In this document: piece after piece, positions 54,694 to 63,604 of the stretch
Layout: the number at the start of each line of letters is the position of its first letter
How positions within the stretch are numbered: the first letter of the stretch is position 1
Assembly: GCF_900461455.1 (NCBI RefSeq)
Contig: NZ_UGIA01000001.1
Span: forward strand, 186,001-250,000
Direction of reading: 5' to 3'
DNA: 64,000 nt
From: Helicobacter acinonychis
GTDB lineage: Bacteria; Campylobacterota; Campylobacteria; Campylobacterales; Helicobacteraceae
Notes under the pieces: model-generated
Told to the model about the DNA's origin: nothing
Seen by the model: the letters and a program-made list of their open reading frames with translations, nothing else
Databases searched by the model: none
Made by a program: the position numbers and the translations under genes

Positions 54694-55568
54694 GCGGTCT
54701 CTTTAGAGGGGGTTTGGGGTTGTTTTTGTTCAGAGAGTTTCTGTTCAAGGGGTTTTTGCTCCGGTTTGTAAAACTCTATCGCACTGTCTATGGGTAAAAT
54801 CATTTCGCCCATTCTTAACATGGGTTTGCCTTTATCAAAAATCACGCTTTCCACCTCGCCCCTACCAATGCGCGTTTGCAAATACTGCTTGCTTTGAGAG
54901 TCTAAATTGTATTCAGCCTTGATCTTGTAATTGCCTTTAGGGACTTTTTCGCCCTTTTCGTTCAAGCCATCCCACTCAAAATGGATATACCCCTTTTGCC
55001 CATTATAATTTTTCAAAGAAATCGTTTTGACTAACTCGTTGTTTTCATTTAGGATTTGAATGGCCGGCACTCCTTTAGAAGCGTCAATTTTTTCATCAAA
55101 AAAGAGCGAAAAAGAAAGCTTGTTATTGCCATCAAAATTCGCCCCACTCACATCGGTTTCAGCGATTTTGCCTATCATGCTCACAGAATTAAGAGCCGTT
55201 ACTTCCCTTAAGGCGTTATTAGCTTTCAAGCTATCGTCCATGCCTTTATTCAGGTTTTCCATTGTGTCTTTTAGAGCGCCTTGAAAGTCTTTTAAAGATT
55301 CGTTAGTTTCTTTATTGGATTTCATCGCACTTGCGACTTCTTGCATGGTTTTTTTGTTTTCTTCTTGCATTTCCACTTGCGTGAGTTGGGCGGTTTGGGT
55401 GATGATTTTATCCGTTTCCATAGGGGCGGTGGGGTCTTGATTTTTCAATTGCTCTAAAAAGAGTTTCATAAAAGCGTCTTTATCCAACCCATTAGCGATT
55501 GTAGGCTGCTCTTTTTTCCTTTCTTGCGCGGCTTTGGCTCCTGTAACTTCTGCTAAATCAATGGCCAT
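54690..55568 (-). CDS. flgD: Flagellar hook-capping protein FlgD
   Basis: A 292-residue protein. The N-terminal DAFMKLFLEQLKNQDPTAPM and QTAQLTQVEMQEE segments are the FlgD signature, and the C-terminal part has the FlgD Ig-like and Tudor modules (IQILNENNELVKTISL, FEWDGLNEKGEKVPKGNYKI). The scaffold caps the growing hook for FlgE assembly. A Q/P-rich tail ends it. Between fliK-like and flgE genes. Confidence 0.93.
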   Translation of the reverse strand: MAIDLAEVTGAKAAQERKKEQPTIANGLDKDAFMKLFLEQLKNQDPTAPMETDKIITQTAQLTQVEMQEENKKTMQEVASAMKSNKETNESLKDFQGALKDTMENLNKGMDDSLKANNALREVTALNSVSMIGKIAETDVSGANFDGNNKLSFSLFFDEKIDASKGVPAIQILNENNELVKTISLKNYNGQKGYIHFEWDGLNEKGEKVPKGNYKIKAEYNLDSQSKQYLQTRIGRGEVESVIFDKGKPMLRMGEMILPIDSAIEFYKPEQKPLEQKLSEQKQPQTPSKETA

Positions 55569-55618
55569 ATCCTCTTCCTTATTAAAGATGTCCTATTATA
55601 GAGCAAACTTGCTTAAAA

Positions 55619-57178
55619 TCACGCATAAAGAGTGATTTGCATGCTCGTTTCTTTGTGTTCATTGTCCGTGTTTTCTTGGTAACTTTTTAGGGCGTTTTCT
55701 TTTAAAGGGCTTAATTCCTGCTCTTTTAGTTGATCTTTTGGGGCTTGTTGCTCTTCAGAAGAATTTTGTGAAAAGCTCAAATCCACCCCTTCAAAACCTA
55801 AAGCGTCCAAGCTGTTTTTAAGATCTTGTTGGTTATCCAAAAAGGTTTGCAAGCTGTTGTTATGAGAGATCACGCTCACTTTAAGGTTTTTACCCACTTT
55901 TTGAATCACCACTTCAACCTTACCCAACTCTTTAGGGAATAGATCCATAGAGATCTTACTCATGGGGGGTTTGTATTCTTGGATTTCTTGCTTTAATTGT
56001 TGGGTGAAATGCTTGATCGTCTCTTTAGGGGCGATGCTTTTATTATCGCTGTTTGGGGTGTTTTGCGTGCTTTGAGTGCTGTTACCAGACTCTTTAGTTT
56101 TTTCTTTCGCTTCGCTCACTTCTTTAGATTTTTCTTCTTTTTCTAAGGGCGTTGGAGCGTTATCATTATTAGGGGTGTTAGCTCCTATTAAGGGCATTAA
56201 AAGGGGCGTTTTAAGGGCAAGCTGAGCGGTGTTTTTGGGCGTTGTTTTTGGGGCTGTGGCTTGGGTTTTAGTGGGGGCTTTTTCTAACTTTTTTTTAGAG
56301 AGCGTTTTATCCCTTTTAATGGCGTTCATTTGCAAGCTCTCTTTTAAAGGGGGCGTTTTTTTTTCGTTATTTGTGGGGTTTGTGTGTTCTTTATTTTGCG
56401 CGTCTTTTTTTTCTAACGATTGCAAAACGCTAGAAAGGTTGGCGGTGTTTTTAGCGTCGTTTTTTGCAGTCGTGGGGTTGGTGGGCGTTGTTTTTAAAGC
56501 AAGATGATCACTTGCACTTAAAGGGTTCTTATTTTCTGAAGTGATGGCTGCTTGCGTGGCCGCTTGAATGTTGCTGGCGTTCAAATCATGCTTTTGGCTG
56601 AGTGCATGAATGTCTTTAAGGGTTTTTGGCTTAGCATTAGTAGGGGCGGTGGGTTTTTGGGTAGCGTTAGCGTTGTTGGTGTGATTGGGGGTTATAGGGT
56701 TTTTATTGAGTAAGTTAGTTTGATGGGCGTTAGAAAGGGCTTCGTTAGGCTTTTTTTCATTCTTGTTGTGAGTTTCATTAGGGGTTGTTGGGTGGGTTTT
56801 TTGAATTGTTTCATGTTGGGTCTCATGTTCGACTGTTGGGTGGTTTTCTTGATGGTTGAGCAAGTCTTTTAGGGTAGGGGCTTGTTGGTTTTTAGCGATC
56901 TCTTTGGGAGTTTGAATGTGTGGGGGAGGGGTTTGTTCAAGCTTGTCTTTGGGTGCGTTTTTTAGTGCATTTTGTGGCGTGTCTTTTAAAGCGCTAGGGT
57001 TTAAATTTTTAGGCTTGTCTTTAGGCTCTTCTTTAGAGATCTTTTGGTTTAAAAGCTTGCTGAAATCCCTTGATGCACTTTTAGGGGTATTTTTGGTGTC
57101 TTTGGTTTCGTTTTTGGCTTCATTCTTTAACGCGTTGGCGCTAGCGTTTGTGTGAATGGGGTTGATAGAAGTTGGCAT
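55619..57178 (-). CDS. fliK: Flagellar hook-length control protein FliK-like (HP0906)
   Basis: About 519 residues from ATG 57178 (MPTSINPIHTN...), with AAAGGAAA upstream; the 17 codons before it lack a ribosome site. The long N-terminal part is low-complexity, rich in Asn, Thr, Lys, Pro and Ala. The C-terminal domain (FPKELGKVEVVIQKVGKNLK, then VSVISHNNSLQTFLDNQQDL) is the FliK T3S4 switch domain. It measures the hook and switches export to filament proteins. First gene of fliK-flgD-flgE. Confidence 0.88.
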   Translation of the reverse strand: MPTSINPIHTNASANALKNEAKNETKDTKNTPKSASRDFSKLLNQKISKEEPKDKPKNLNPSALKDTPQNALKNAPKDKLEQTPPPHIQTPKEIAKNQQAPTLKDLLNHQENHPTVEHETQHETIQKTHPTTPNETHNKNEKKPNEALSNAHQTNLLNKNPITPNHTNNANATQKPTAPTNAKPKTLKDIHALSQKHDLNASNIQAATQAAITSENKNPLSASDHLALKTTPTNPTTAKNDAKNTANLSSVLQSLEKKDAQNKEHTNPTNNEKKTPPLKESLQMNAIKRDKTLSKKKLEKAPTKTQATAPKTTPKNTAQLALKTPLLMPLIGANTPNNDNAPTPLEKEEKSKEVSEAKEKTKESGNSTQSTQNTPNSDNKSIAPKETIKHFTQQLKQEIQEYKPPMSKISMDLFPKELGKVEVVIQKVGKNLKVSVISHNNSLQTFLDNQQDLKNSLDALGFEGVDLSFSQNSSEEQQAPKDQLKEQELSPLKENALKSYQENTDNEHKETSMQITLYA

Positions 57179-57283
57179 GGTTTTTCCTTTAAAACAACTC
57201 TTTGATTTTACATGTCGAAAGTTAAGCAAAAAGAGTTCCTTAATTCTATTTTCATTAAAAATTCTAAAATCTTATTTTTAATC

Positions 57284-57485
57284 TTTAAAAAATGGGATTT
57301 TTAACTTTATTTTTATTGATAAAACTCATTCTCTTAAGGGAATAGGGGGTATTTTGAAATAATTCCCCCTACAACCCCCTTAAAAACCCCCTAACCCAAG
57401 AAGACCGCTTTTTCAATAAAGTTATCACTTGACTGGCGTCAAGCTCTTTTGTATTTGTTTTAAAAAATGCTAAAAGCATTTTTTA
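57284..57485 (+). repeat. Dispersed repeat, copy 6
   Basis: A complete copy in the divergent fliK/pta gap, including the AT leader, CTTGAC-TGGC-GTCAAG hairpin and AATGCTAAAAGCATT end hairpin. The gap holds no other gene. Confidence 0.85.
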
Positions 57486-57522
57486 TAAATCATGGTTTCA
57501 TTTAAGACTTATTAAATTCCGC

Positions 57523-57528
57523 TACAAT
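57523..57528 (+). promoter_or_regulatory. TACAAT -10 box for pta-ackA
   Basis: TACAAT lies 26 bp before the pta ATG (57555), after copy 6 of the dispersed repeat. Near-consensus for the main sigma factor. Confidence 0.5.
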
Positions 57529-57554
57529 TTAATAAAACAATCACGGAGATTTGC

Positions 57555-59078
57555 ATGCAAAGTTTATGGATTTACCCAGAAAATACAGAAGCGTTAAAGA
57601 TCGCTTGCGAGAGCCTTTTAAAGGCACTAAAGCCACGCTATCGAAGTATGGCATTGTTTGCACCCATTATGGATAAAGAAATTTTTAGCAAAATGCATAG
57701 CGCGATGGATAAAGACAAGGCTTTAGAGCTTGTGAGCGCTTCTAGAGAAACGTTGTTGTTTGAAAATATCCTAAAAAAATATGATGAAATACAATCTATG
57801 CATGATTTTGTCATTTGTTTAGGGTATGTGCCAGATTTTTTCTTAAACGCTCTTTTAGACTTAAACACCACTCTAGCCAAGCACCTAAACGCTCCCATTG
57901 TGGCTGTTGCACAAACGAGTTTAGAATATTTGAAAGCCATGCACTTTCATGCCATCAAAAAAGAAGCCCCTTTCGCTTTAGGGCTATTAACCGGCGAAAT
58001 GCTTGAAAAACCGGATTTTTTGAGCGCGTCTCTTTGTAAGGGTGTATTAGAAGCGGATTTGATTGAAAAATTATTACACACAAAAAGCGCGCTCATCACC
58101 CCTTTAGCCTTTCAAAGGAGTTTGGAAAAAAAGGCTAAAAAGCAAATTAAAAAAGTGGTTTTGCCAGAGAGCGAAGATGAAAGGATTTTAAAAGCTGCAC
58201 ATCATTTGAACGCCATGGGTGTGGTGGAATTGGTTTTGTTGGGCGATAAAGAAACGATCCACTCTCAAGCGAAAAATCTAAACTTGAATTTAGAAAATAT
58301 TGAGATCATCGATCCAAGCGCCTCGCATCATAGAGAGGCGTTCGCTCAAAAATTGCATGAATTAAGAAAATCAAAGGGTTTAAGCGAGCAAGAAGCCCAA
58401 AAATTGATTTTAGATAAGAATTATTTTGCGACCATGCTCGTTTATTTGGGCTATGCGCATGCGATGGTTTCTGGGGCGATCCATACCACGGCTGACACGA
58501 TTAGACCCGCTTTGCAAATCATCAAAACCAAGCCCGGCGTGAGTTTGGTTTCAAGCGTGTTTTTAATGTGTTTGGACACGCAAGTGCTAGTCTTTGGGGA
58601 TTGCGCGATCAACCCTAACCCTAGCGCTCAAGAATTAGCCGAGATCGCCATCACTTCCGCACAGAGTGCCAAGCAATTTAATATTGCACCCAAAGTAGCG
58701 ATGCTTTCTTATGCGACAGGCAATTCCGCTCAAGGCGAAATGATAGACAAAATCAACGAAGCCGTAAAAATCGCTCACAAGCTAGATCCCCAATTAGAAA
58801 TGGATGGCCCTTTGCAATTTGACGCTTCTATGGATAAAAGCGTAGCGAAGAAAAAAATGCCAAACAGCCAAGTGGCCGGGCAAGCTAGCGTTTTTATTTT
58901 CCCAGATTTAAACGCCGGAAACATTGGCTATAAAGCGGTGCAACGAAGCGCTAAAGCCGTGGCGATAGGGCCTATTTTGCAAGGATTGAATAAGCCGGTT
59001 AATGATTTGAGTAGGGGCGCTTTAGTGGAGGATATTATCAACACGATTTTGATTAGCGCCATTCAAGCGCAAGATTAG
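57555..59078 (+). CDS. pta: Phosphate acetyltransferase
   Basis: A 507-residue enzyme with an N-terminal domain (about 1-180) and a PTA catalytic domain from LPESEDERILKAAHHL onward (SGAIHTTADTIRPALQIIKT, GPLQFDASMD, FPDLNAGNIGYKA). It converts acetyl-CoA and phosphate to acetyl-phosphate. The frame is intact here, whereas in strain 26695 it is split by a frameshift as I recall. It is shorter than the E. coli enzyme (714). ackA follows after 9 bp, making a Pta-AckA pathway. Confidence 0.93.
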   Translation: MQSLWIYPENTEALKIACESLLKALKPRYRSMALFAPIMDKEIFSKMHSAMDKDKALELVSASRETLLFENILKKYDEIQSMHDFVICLGYVPDFFLNALLDLNTTLAKHLNAPIVAVAQTSLEYLKAMHFHAIKKEAPFALGLLTGEMLEKPDFLSASLCKGVLEADLIEKLLHTKSALITPLAFQRSLEKKAKKQIKKVVLPESEDERILKAAHHLNAMGVVELVLLGDKETIHSQAKNLNLNLENIEIIDPSASHHREAFAQKLHELRKSKGLSEQEAQKLILDKNYFATMLVYLGYAHAMVSGAIHTTADTIRPALQIIKTKPGVSLVSSVFLMCLDTQVLVFGDCAINPNPSAQELAEIAITSAQSAKQFNIAPKVAMLSYATGNSAQGEMIDKINEAVKIAHKLDPQLEMDGPLQFDASMDKSVAKKKMPNSQVAGQASVFIFPDLNAGNIGYKAVQRSAKAVAIGPILQGLNKPVNDLSRGALVEDIINTILISAIQAQD

Positions 59079-59087
59079 GAGGCATGC

Positions 59088-60290
59088 ATGGAAATTTTAG
59101 TGTTGAATCTGGGGAGTTCGTCTATTAAGTTTAAATTGTTTGACATGAAAGAAAACAAGCCCTTAGCGAGCGGTTTGATAGAAAGGATTGGCGAAGAAGT
59201 TGGGCAATTGAAAATCCAATCGCATTTGCACCATGACAAGCAGGAAGTTAAAAAACAGCTTTTCATTAAAGATCATGCGAGCGGGCTTTTAATGGTGCGT
59301 GAACATTTAACGAAAATGGGGATCATTAAGGATTTTGACAAAATTGACGCCATAGGGCATCGTGTGGTCCAAGGGGGGGATAAATTCCATGCACCTGTGT
59401 TGGTGGATGAAAAAGTGATGCAAGAAATTGAAAGGCTTTCTATTTTAGCCCCCTTGCACAACCCAGTGAATTTAGCCGGTATCAAGTTTGTCAAAACAGC
59501 ACACCCTCATATCCCTCAAATTGCGGTTTTTGATACCGCTTTCCATGCCACTATGCCTGATTTTGCTTACATGTATGCTTTGCCTTATGAATTGTATGAA
59601 AAATATCAAATCCGGCGTTATGGTTTCCATGGGACTTCGCACCATTATGTCGCTAAAGAAGCGGCAAAATACTTGCATATCCCTTATCATAAATTTAACG
59701 CCATCACTTTGCATTTAGGCAATGGTGCAAGCGTGGCAGCCATAAAAGACGGCAAGAGCGTGGATACTTCTATGGGGCTAACCCCTTTAGAGGGCTTGAT
59801 TATGGGCACAAGGTGTGGGGATATTGACCCTACTGTGGTGGAATACATCGCGCAATGCGCCAATAAGAGTTTAGAAGAAGTGATGAAAATTTTAAATTAT
59901 GAGAGCGGTTTGAAAGGTATTTGTGGGGATAATGACGCTAGGAATATTGAAACAAGAGCCAAAAAGGGCGACAAACAAGCCAAGCTCGCTTTTGAAATGT
60001 GTGCATATCGCATTAAAAAGCACATTGGGGCATACATGGTGGCTTTAGGGAGGGTGGATGCGATCATCTTTACCGGAGGAATGGGGGAAAATTACCCTGC
60101 TTTAAGGGAGAGCGTGTGCGAGGGTTTAGAAAAATTAGGGATTGCTTTACACAAACCCACGAATGATAATCCAGGTAGTGGGATAGTGGATCTAAGCCAA
60201 CCTAACACTAAAATCCAGGTTTTACGCATCCCTACGGATGAAGAGCTAGAAATCGCTTTGCAAACAAAAAGGGTTTTGGAAAAACACTAA
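59088..60290 (+). CDS. ackA: Acetate kinase
   Basis: A 400-residue kinase. The N-terminal [15 protein letters not shown] and [14 protein letters not shown] are the two acetate-kinase signatures; [15 protein letters not shown] is the nucleotide part. It makes acetate and ATP from acetyl-phosphate. Cotranscribed with pta. Confidence 0.95.
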   Translation: MEILVLNLGSSSIKFKLFDMKENKPLASGLIERIGEEVGQLKIQSHLHHDKQEVKKQLFIKDHASGLLMVREHLTKMGIIKDFDKIDAIGHRVVQGGDKFHAPVLVDEKVMQEIERLSILAPLHNPVNLAGIKFVKTAHPHIPQIAVFDTAFHATMPDFAYMYALPYELYEKYQIRRYGFHGTSHHYVAKEAAKYLHIPYHKFNAITLHLGNGASVAAIKDGKSVDTSMGLTPLEGLIMGTRCGDIDPTVVEYIAQCANKSLEEVMKILNYESGLKGICGDNDARNIETRAKKGDKQAKLAFEMCAYRIKKHIGAYMVALGRVDAIIFTGGMGENYPALRESVCEGLEKLGIALHKPTNDNPGSGIVDLSQPNTKIQVLRIPTDEELEIALQTKRVLEKH

Positions 60291-60309
60291 TTGTTAAAGC
60301 TTTATTTTA

Positions 60310-60475
60310 TTTTTTAAACATAGGTTTTTTTAACTTTATTTTATATAGTAAAAACTCTTAAGGGGTTAAGGGGGTATTTTGAAATAATCTAACCCAAGAA
60401 GACCGCTTAAGAAAATATCGCTTGCTCACGCAAGCTCTTTAGTATTGATTGTAAAAAATGCCTTTAGCATTTTTT
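60310..60475 (+). repeat. Dispersed repeat, copy 7 (internal deletion)
   Basis: Leader, AAGGGGTTAAGGGGG arm, then CTAACCCAAGAAGACCGCTT directly: most of the C-rich arm is missing. The CTTG-CTCAC-GCAAG hairpin and the end hairpin (AATGCCTTTAGCATT) remain. This copy fills the ackA/hypB gap. Confidence 0.8.
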
Positions 60476-60565
60476 AAATAAAAGCCTTATTTGAGAACCA
60501 AACAAATTCAACCCCCATTTAATTAAGCATGCTAAAGTATCGCCATTTTAAAAAAAGGAACAAGC

Positions 60566-61294
60566 ATGAGCGAGCAACGAAAAGAATCTTTACAAAATAA
60601 CCCTAATTTGAGTAAAAAAGATGTCAAAATCGTGGAAAAGATTTTGAGTAAAAACGACATTAAAGCCGCTGAAATGAAAGAACGCTATTTGCAAGAAGGG
60701 CTGTATGTGTTGAATTTCATGAGCTCTCCTGGTAGCGGTAAAACCACGATGTTAGAAAATCTAGCGGATTTTAAAGACTTTAAGTTTTGCGTAGTAGAGG
60801 GCGATTTACAAACCAATAGAGATGCGGACAGATTGCGTAAAAAAGGCGTGAGTGCACGCCAAATCACCACCGGTGAAGCGTGCCATTTGGAAGCGAGTAT
60901 GATTGAAGGGGCGTTTGATTTGCTCAAAGAAGAGGGGGCGTTAGAAAAAAGCGATTTTTTAATCATTGAAAATGTGGGGAATTTGGTTTGCCCTTCAAGC
61001 TATAATTTAGGGGCGGCGATGAATATCGTTTTACTCTCTGTCCCAGAGGGCGATGATAAGGTGCTAAAATACCCTACGATGTTTATGTGTGCAGATGCGG
61101 TGATTATCAGTAAAGCAGATATGATTGAAGTGTTTAATTTTAGGGTCTCTCAAGTCAAAGAAGACATGCAAAAATTAAAGCCTGAAGCCCCCATTTTTTT
61201 AATGAGCTCCAAAGACCCTAAAAGTTTGGAAGATTTTAAAAATTTTCTTTTAGAAAAAAAGCGTGAAAATTACCAATCCACGCATTCGTTTTAA
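60566..61294 (+). CDS. hypB: Hydrogenase/urease nickel GTPase HypB
   Basis: A 242-residue SIMIBI GTPase. G1 SSPGSGKTTMLENL, metal site GEACHLEASM (Cys-His), ENVGNLVCPS, and the nucleotide specificity SKAD. There is no His-rich N-terminus. It delivers nickel with HypA for [NiFe] hydrogenase and, in H. pylori, urease. The stop overlaps the hypC ATG by one base. Confidence 0.95.
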   Translation: MSEQRKESLQNNPNLSKKDVKIVEKILSKNDIKAAEMKERYLQEGLYVLNFMSSPGSGKTTMLENLADFKDFKFCVVEGDLQTNRDADRLRKKGVSARQITTGEACHLEASMIEGAFDLLKEEGALEKSDFLIIENVGNLVCPSSYNLGAAMNIVLLSVPEGDDKVLKYPTMFMCADAVIISKADMIEVFNFRVSQVKEDMQKLKPEAPIFLMSSKDPKSLEDFKNFLLEKKRENYQSTHSF

Positions 61295-61530
61295 TGTGTT
61301 TAGCGATCCCTTCTAAAGTCATAGCCATTGAGGACAATGTGGCTCTTTTAGAGACTTTAGGCGTTCAAAGAGAAGCGAGCTTGGATTTAATGGGTGAGTC
61401 TGTTAAGGTGGGCGATTATGTGCTATTACACATCGGCTATGTGATGAGTAAGATTGATGAAAAAGAAGCCCTAGAATCCATTGAGCTCTATCAAGAAATG
61501 ATCGCTAAAATGAATGAAGTGCATGAATAA
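61294..61530 (+). CDS. hypC: Hydrogenase maturation chaperone HypC
   Basis: A 78-residue protein beginning MCLAIPSKVI, with the invariant Cys2 that carries the Fe(CN)2CO unit between HypD and the large subunit. Normal length. Second gene of hypBCD. Confidence 0.95.
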   Translation: MCLAIPSKVIAIEDNVALLETLGVQREASLDLMGESVKVGDYVLLHIGYVMSKIDEKEALESIELYQEMIAKMNEVHE

Positions 61531-61535
61531 TCGCA

Positions 61536-62648
61536 ATGAGCGTTAATCATCTCATTTCGCCTTTTAGAGACAAGCAAACCATTTTAGCGCTCTCTAATGA
61601 AATCAAAAAACTCGCCTCCAAACTCACAGAAAAATTAGTCATCATGGAAGTGTGCGGAGGGCATACGCATTCTATAATGAAATACGGGCTTTTGGATCTA
61701 ATGCCCAATCATTTAGAGTTTGTGCATGGACCGGGTTGCCCGGTATGCGTGATGCCAAGAGTACGCCTGGATGAAGCTTATGAGCTCGCTAGCATGAAAG
61801 ATAGCGTTATTTTAAGTTTAGGGGATATGATGAAAGTCCCTGGGAGCTATGGGAGTTTGATAAAAGCGAGGGAAAAGGGGCTGGATGCACGCTTTTTGTA
61901 TTCGCCCATGCAAGCTTTAGAAATCGCTAAAGAAAACCCGCATAAAAAAGTCATTTATTTTGCGATCGGTTTTGAAACCACCACACCCATGACGGCAAGC
62001 GTTTTACTCAACGCAAAAAAAGAAAAGATCAAAAATCTTTTTTTCCACATTAACCACATTTTAGTGCCCCCAAGCGTGAGCGCGATTTTAGAAGATCCAA
62101 CATGCCCAATCAACGCCCTTTTAGCCCCTAGCCATGTGAGCGTGATAAGCGGCGCTCAAATCTATACCCCTTTAGTGGAGTGCTTTAATATCCCCATTAT
62201 TGTGAGCGGTTTTGAGCCGGTGGATATATTAGAAAGCGTGTTAATGCTACTAAAACAAACCCTAAACAAAGAAGCCAAGCTAGAAATCCAGTATAAAAGA
62301 GTGGTTAGTTATGAGGGGAATGTAAAAGCGCAAGAGTTAGTGCGTGAATGCATGGAAATAAGAGAAAATTTTGAATGGAGAGGCTTGGGGAATATCAAAA
62401 ATTCCGCTCTAAAACTCAAAGAAACATTCGCCTCTTATGACGCTGAAAAAGCGTTTAAAGAATATTTAACCCACAAAACCATAAAAGAAAACAAAGCATG
62501 CAAATGTGCAGAGATCTTAAAAGGCAACGCCAAGCCTTTAGATTGCCCACTATTTGCAAAAACTTGCACCCCACAAGATCCGATCGGCAGTTGCATGGTC
62601 AGCTCTGAGGGGGCGTGTTCGGCGTATTATCGTTACAAGCGCGTTTGA
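61536..62648 (+). CDS. hypD: Hydrogenase maturation factor HypD
   Basis: A 370-residue protein. EVCGGHTHSIMKYGL (active-site Cys), GPGCPVCVMP, GFETTTPMTA and the C-terminal cysteines of the [4Fe-4S] site (CKCAEIL...CPLF...CTPQDPIGSCMVSSEGACSAY) are all present. It builds the Fe(CN)2CO centre with HypC. Its 3' end overlaps the convergent gene by 50 bp. Confidence 0.95.
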   Translation: MSVNHLISPFRDKQTILALSNEIKKLASKLTEKLVIMEVCGGHTHSIMKYGLLDLMPNHLEFVHGPGCPVCVMPRVRLDEAYELASMKDSVILSLGDMMKVPGSYGSLIKAREKGLDARFLYSPMQALEIAKENPHKKVIYFAIGFETTTPMTASVLLNAKKEKIKNLFFHINHILVPPSVSAILEDPTCPINALLAPSHVSVISGAQIYTPLVECFNIPIIVSGFEPVDILESVLMLLKQTLNKEAKLEIQYKRVVSYEGNVKAQELVRECMEIRENFEWRGLGNIKNSALKLKETFASYDAEKAFKEYLTHKTIKENKACKCAEILKGNAKPLDCPLFAKTCTPQDPIGSCMVSSEGACSAYYRYKRV

Positions 62649-63120
62649 GTTTTAAAAATTGCTCTTTGGTGAAAGCGCTCAAATTCTCGCAATTGACATT
62701 GACGCTAACCGGTTTTTTAGGGGTTTTTAAAACCGGTTTTTGGTAAGGTCTTTTTTTCACGCCCGCTTGAATACTTGTAAAATCCAAGGGGCAATTTAGG
62801 GCTTTGAGCGTTTGTTTTGTTTCTAAAAAATGCGTTTTTAAGTTGTTGGTGTAGTGGGTCTCTTCTATTTTAAAGGCTTTCAGGTAACTAGGGTGCGTGA
62901 AATAGATTTTTAGGATTTTATATTCTATTTTGGCGTATCTAAACCCTTGCTTTAAATCCCCTAAAGCTTGAGCGACACAGTTATTAAGCAACGCTTTTTG
63001 CTTGAGTTGGAGTTTTAGATTTTTAAACGCAGACATTTGACCGATCTTTTTAAACAGCAAAAATGTTTCTTTCTTTTTTAAATAGCGCTCATAAATCAAA
63101 GGGTCAAATTTTTTTTCCAT
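62599..63120 (-). CDS. Conserved Helicobacter protein of unknown function (HP0897-like)
   Basis: A 173-residue, strongly basic protein (many Lys), mostly alpha-helical by eye (YLKKKETFLLFKKIGQMSAF, LKLQLKQKALLNNCVAQALG), with a C-terminal KKPVSVNVNCENLSA. It resembles DUF721/DciA-like short proteins only in being basic; I do not assign a family. It is convergent with hypD and overlaps its end. Position matches HP0897. Confidence 0.65.
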   Translation of the reverse strand: MEKKFDPLIYERYLKKKETFLLFKKIGQMSAFKNLKLQLKQKALLNNCVAQALGDLKQGFRYAKIEYKILKIYFTHPSYLKAFKIEETHYTNNLKTHFLETKQTLKALNCPLDFTSIQAGVKKRPYQKPVLKTPKKPVSVNVNCENLSAFTKEQFLKLKRACNDNTPNTPPQS

Positions 63121-63142
63121 GATGAAATTATAGCATTCTGAC

Positions 63143-63171
63143 TTGACTTTTTTTAAAAGCTTTTGTATAAT
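63143..63171 (+). promoter_or_regulatory. Promoter of the tRNA-Gln/tRNA-fMet pair
   Basis: TTGACT (63143-63148) and TATAAT (63166-63171) spaced by 17 bp, 43 bp before tRNA-Gln. Near-consensus stable-RNA promoter. Confidence 0.75.
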
Positions 63172-63214
63172 GATTCTTTTATTTTATATCTTATTATCAT
63201 TGTTTTGGTTTTAT

Positions 63215-63289
63215 TGGGGTGTCGCCAAGCGGTAAGGCACCAGGTTTTGGTCCTGGCATTCCGAGGTTCGAATCCTTGCACCCCAGCCA
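63215..63289 (+). tRNA. tRNA-Gln (UUG)
   Basis: Acceptor TGGGGTG/CACCCCA, anticodon loop TTTTGGT with TTG, encoded CCA. Cotranscribed with the next tRNA. Confidence 0.95.
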
Positions 63290-63317
63290 TTCTTTTTACT
63301 TCACTAGCGTATTTTAT

Positions 63318-63394
<77 letters not shown>

Positions 63395-63411
63395 ATCTCT
63401 TTTAACAAAAA

Positions 63412-63445
63412 TCTCCTTATCCCCTTAAGAAAATGAGTTTAAAAT
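63412..63445 (-). repeat. Fragment of the dispersed repeat
   Basis: CTCCTTATCCCCTTAAGAAA, then ATGAGTTT, is the leader plus the start of the G-rich arm in reverse orientation; the rest of the element is absent. Confidence 0.5.
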
Positions 63446-63604
63446 AAGATTTGATCATCGTTTCAGTAACATTCAAAAGTAACACAAAAAGGTAATGAAA
63501 GAATTTTTTCAAAAATTCAAAAAAAACGCTTTTATACTATAAACCGCACGAATGCATGTTCTATGCATCAAACTTCAAAATCAATCCAACCAAAAGCAAA
63601 ACCA

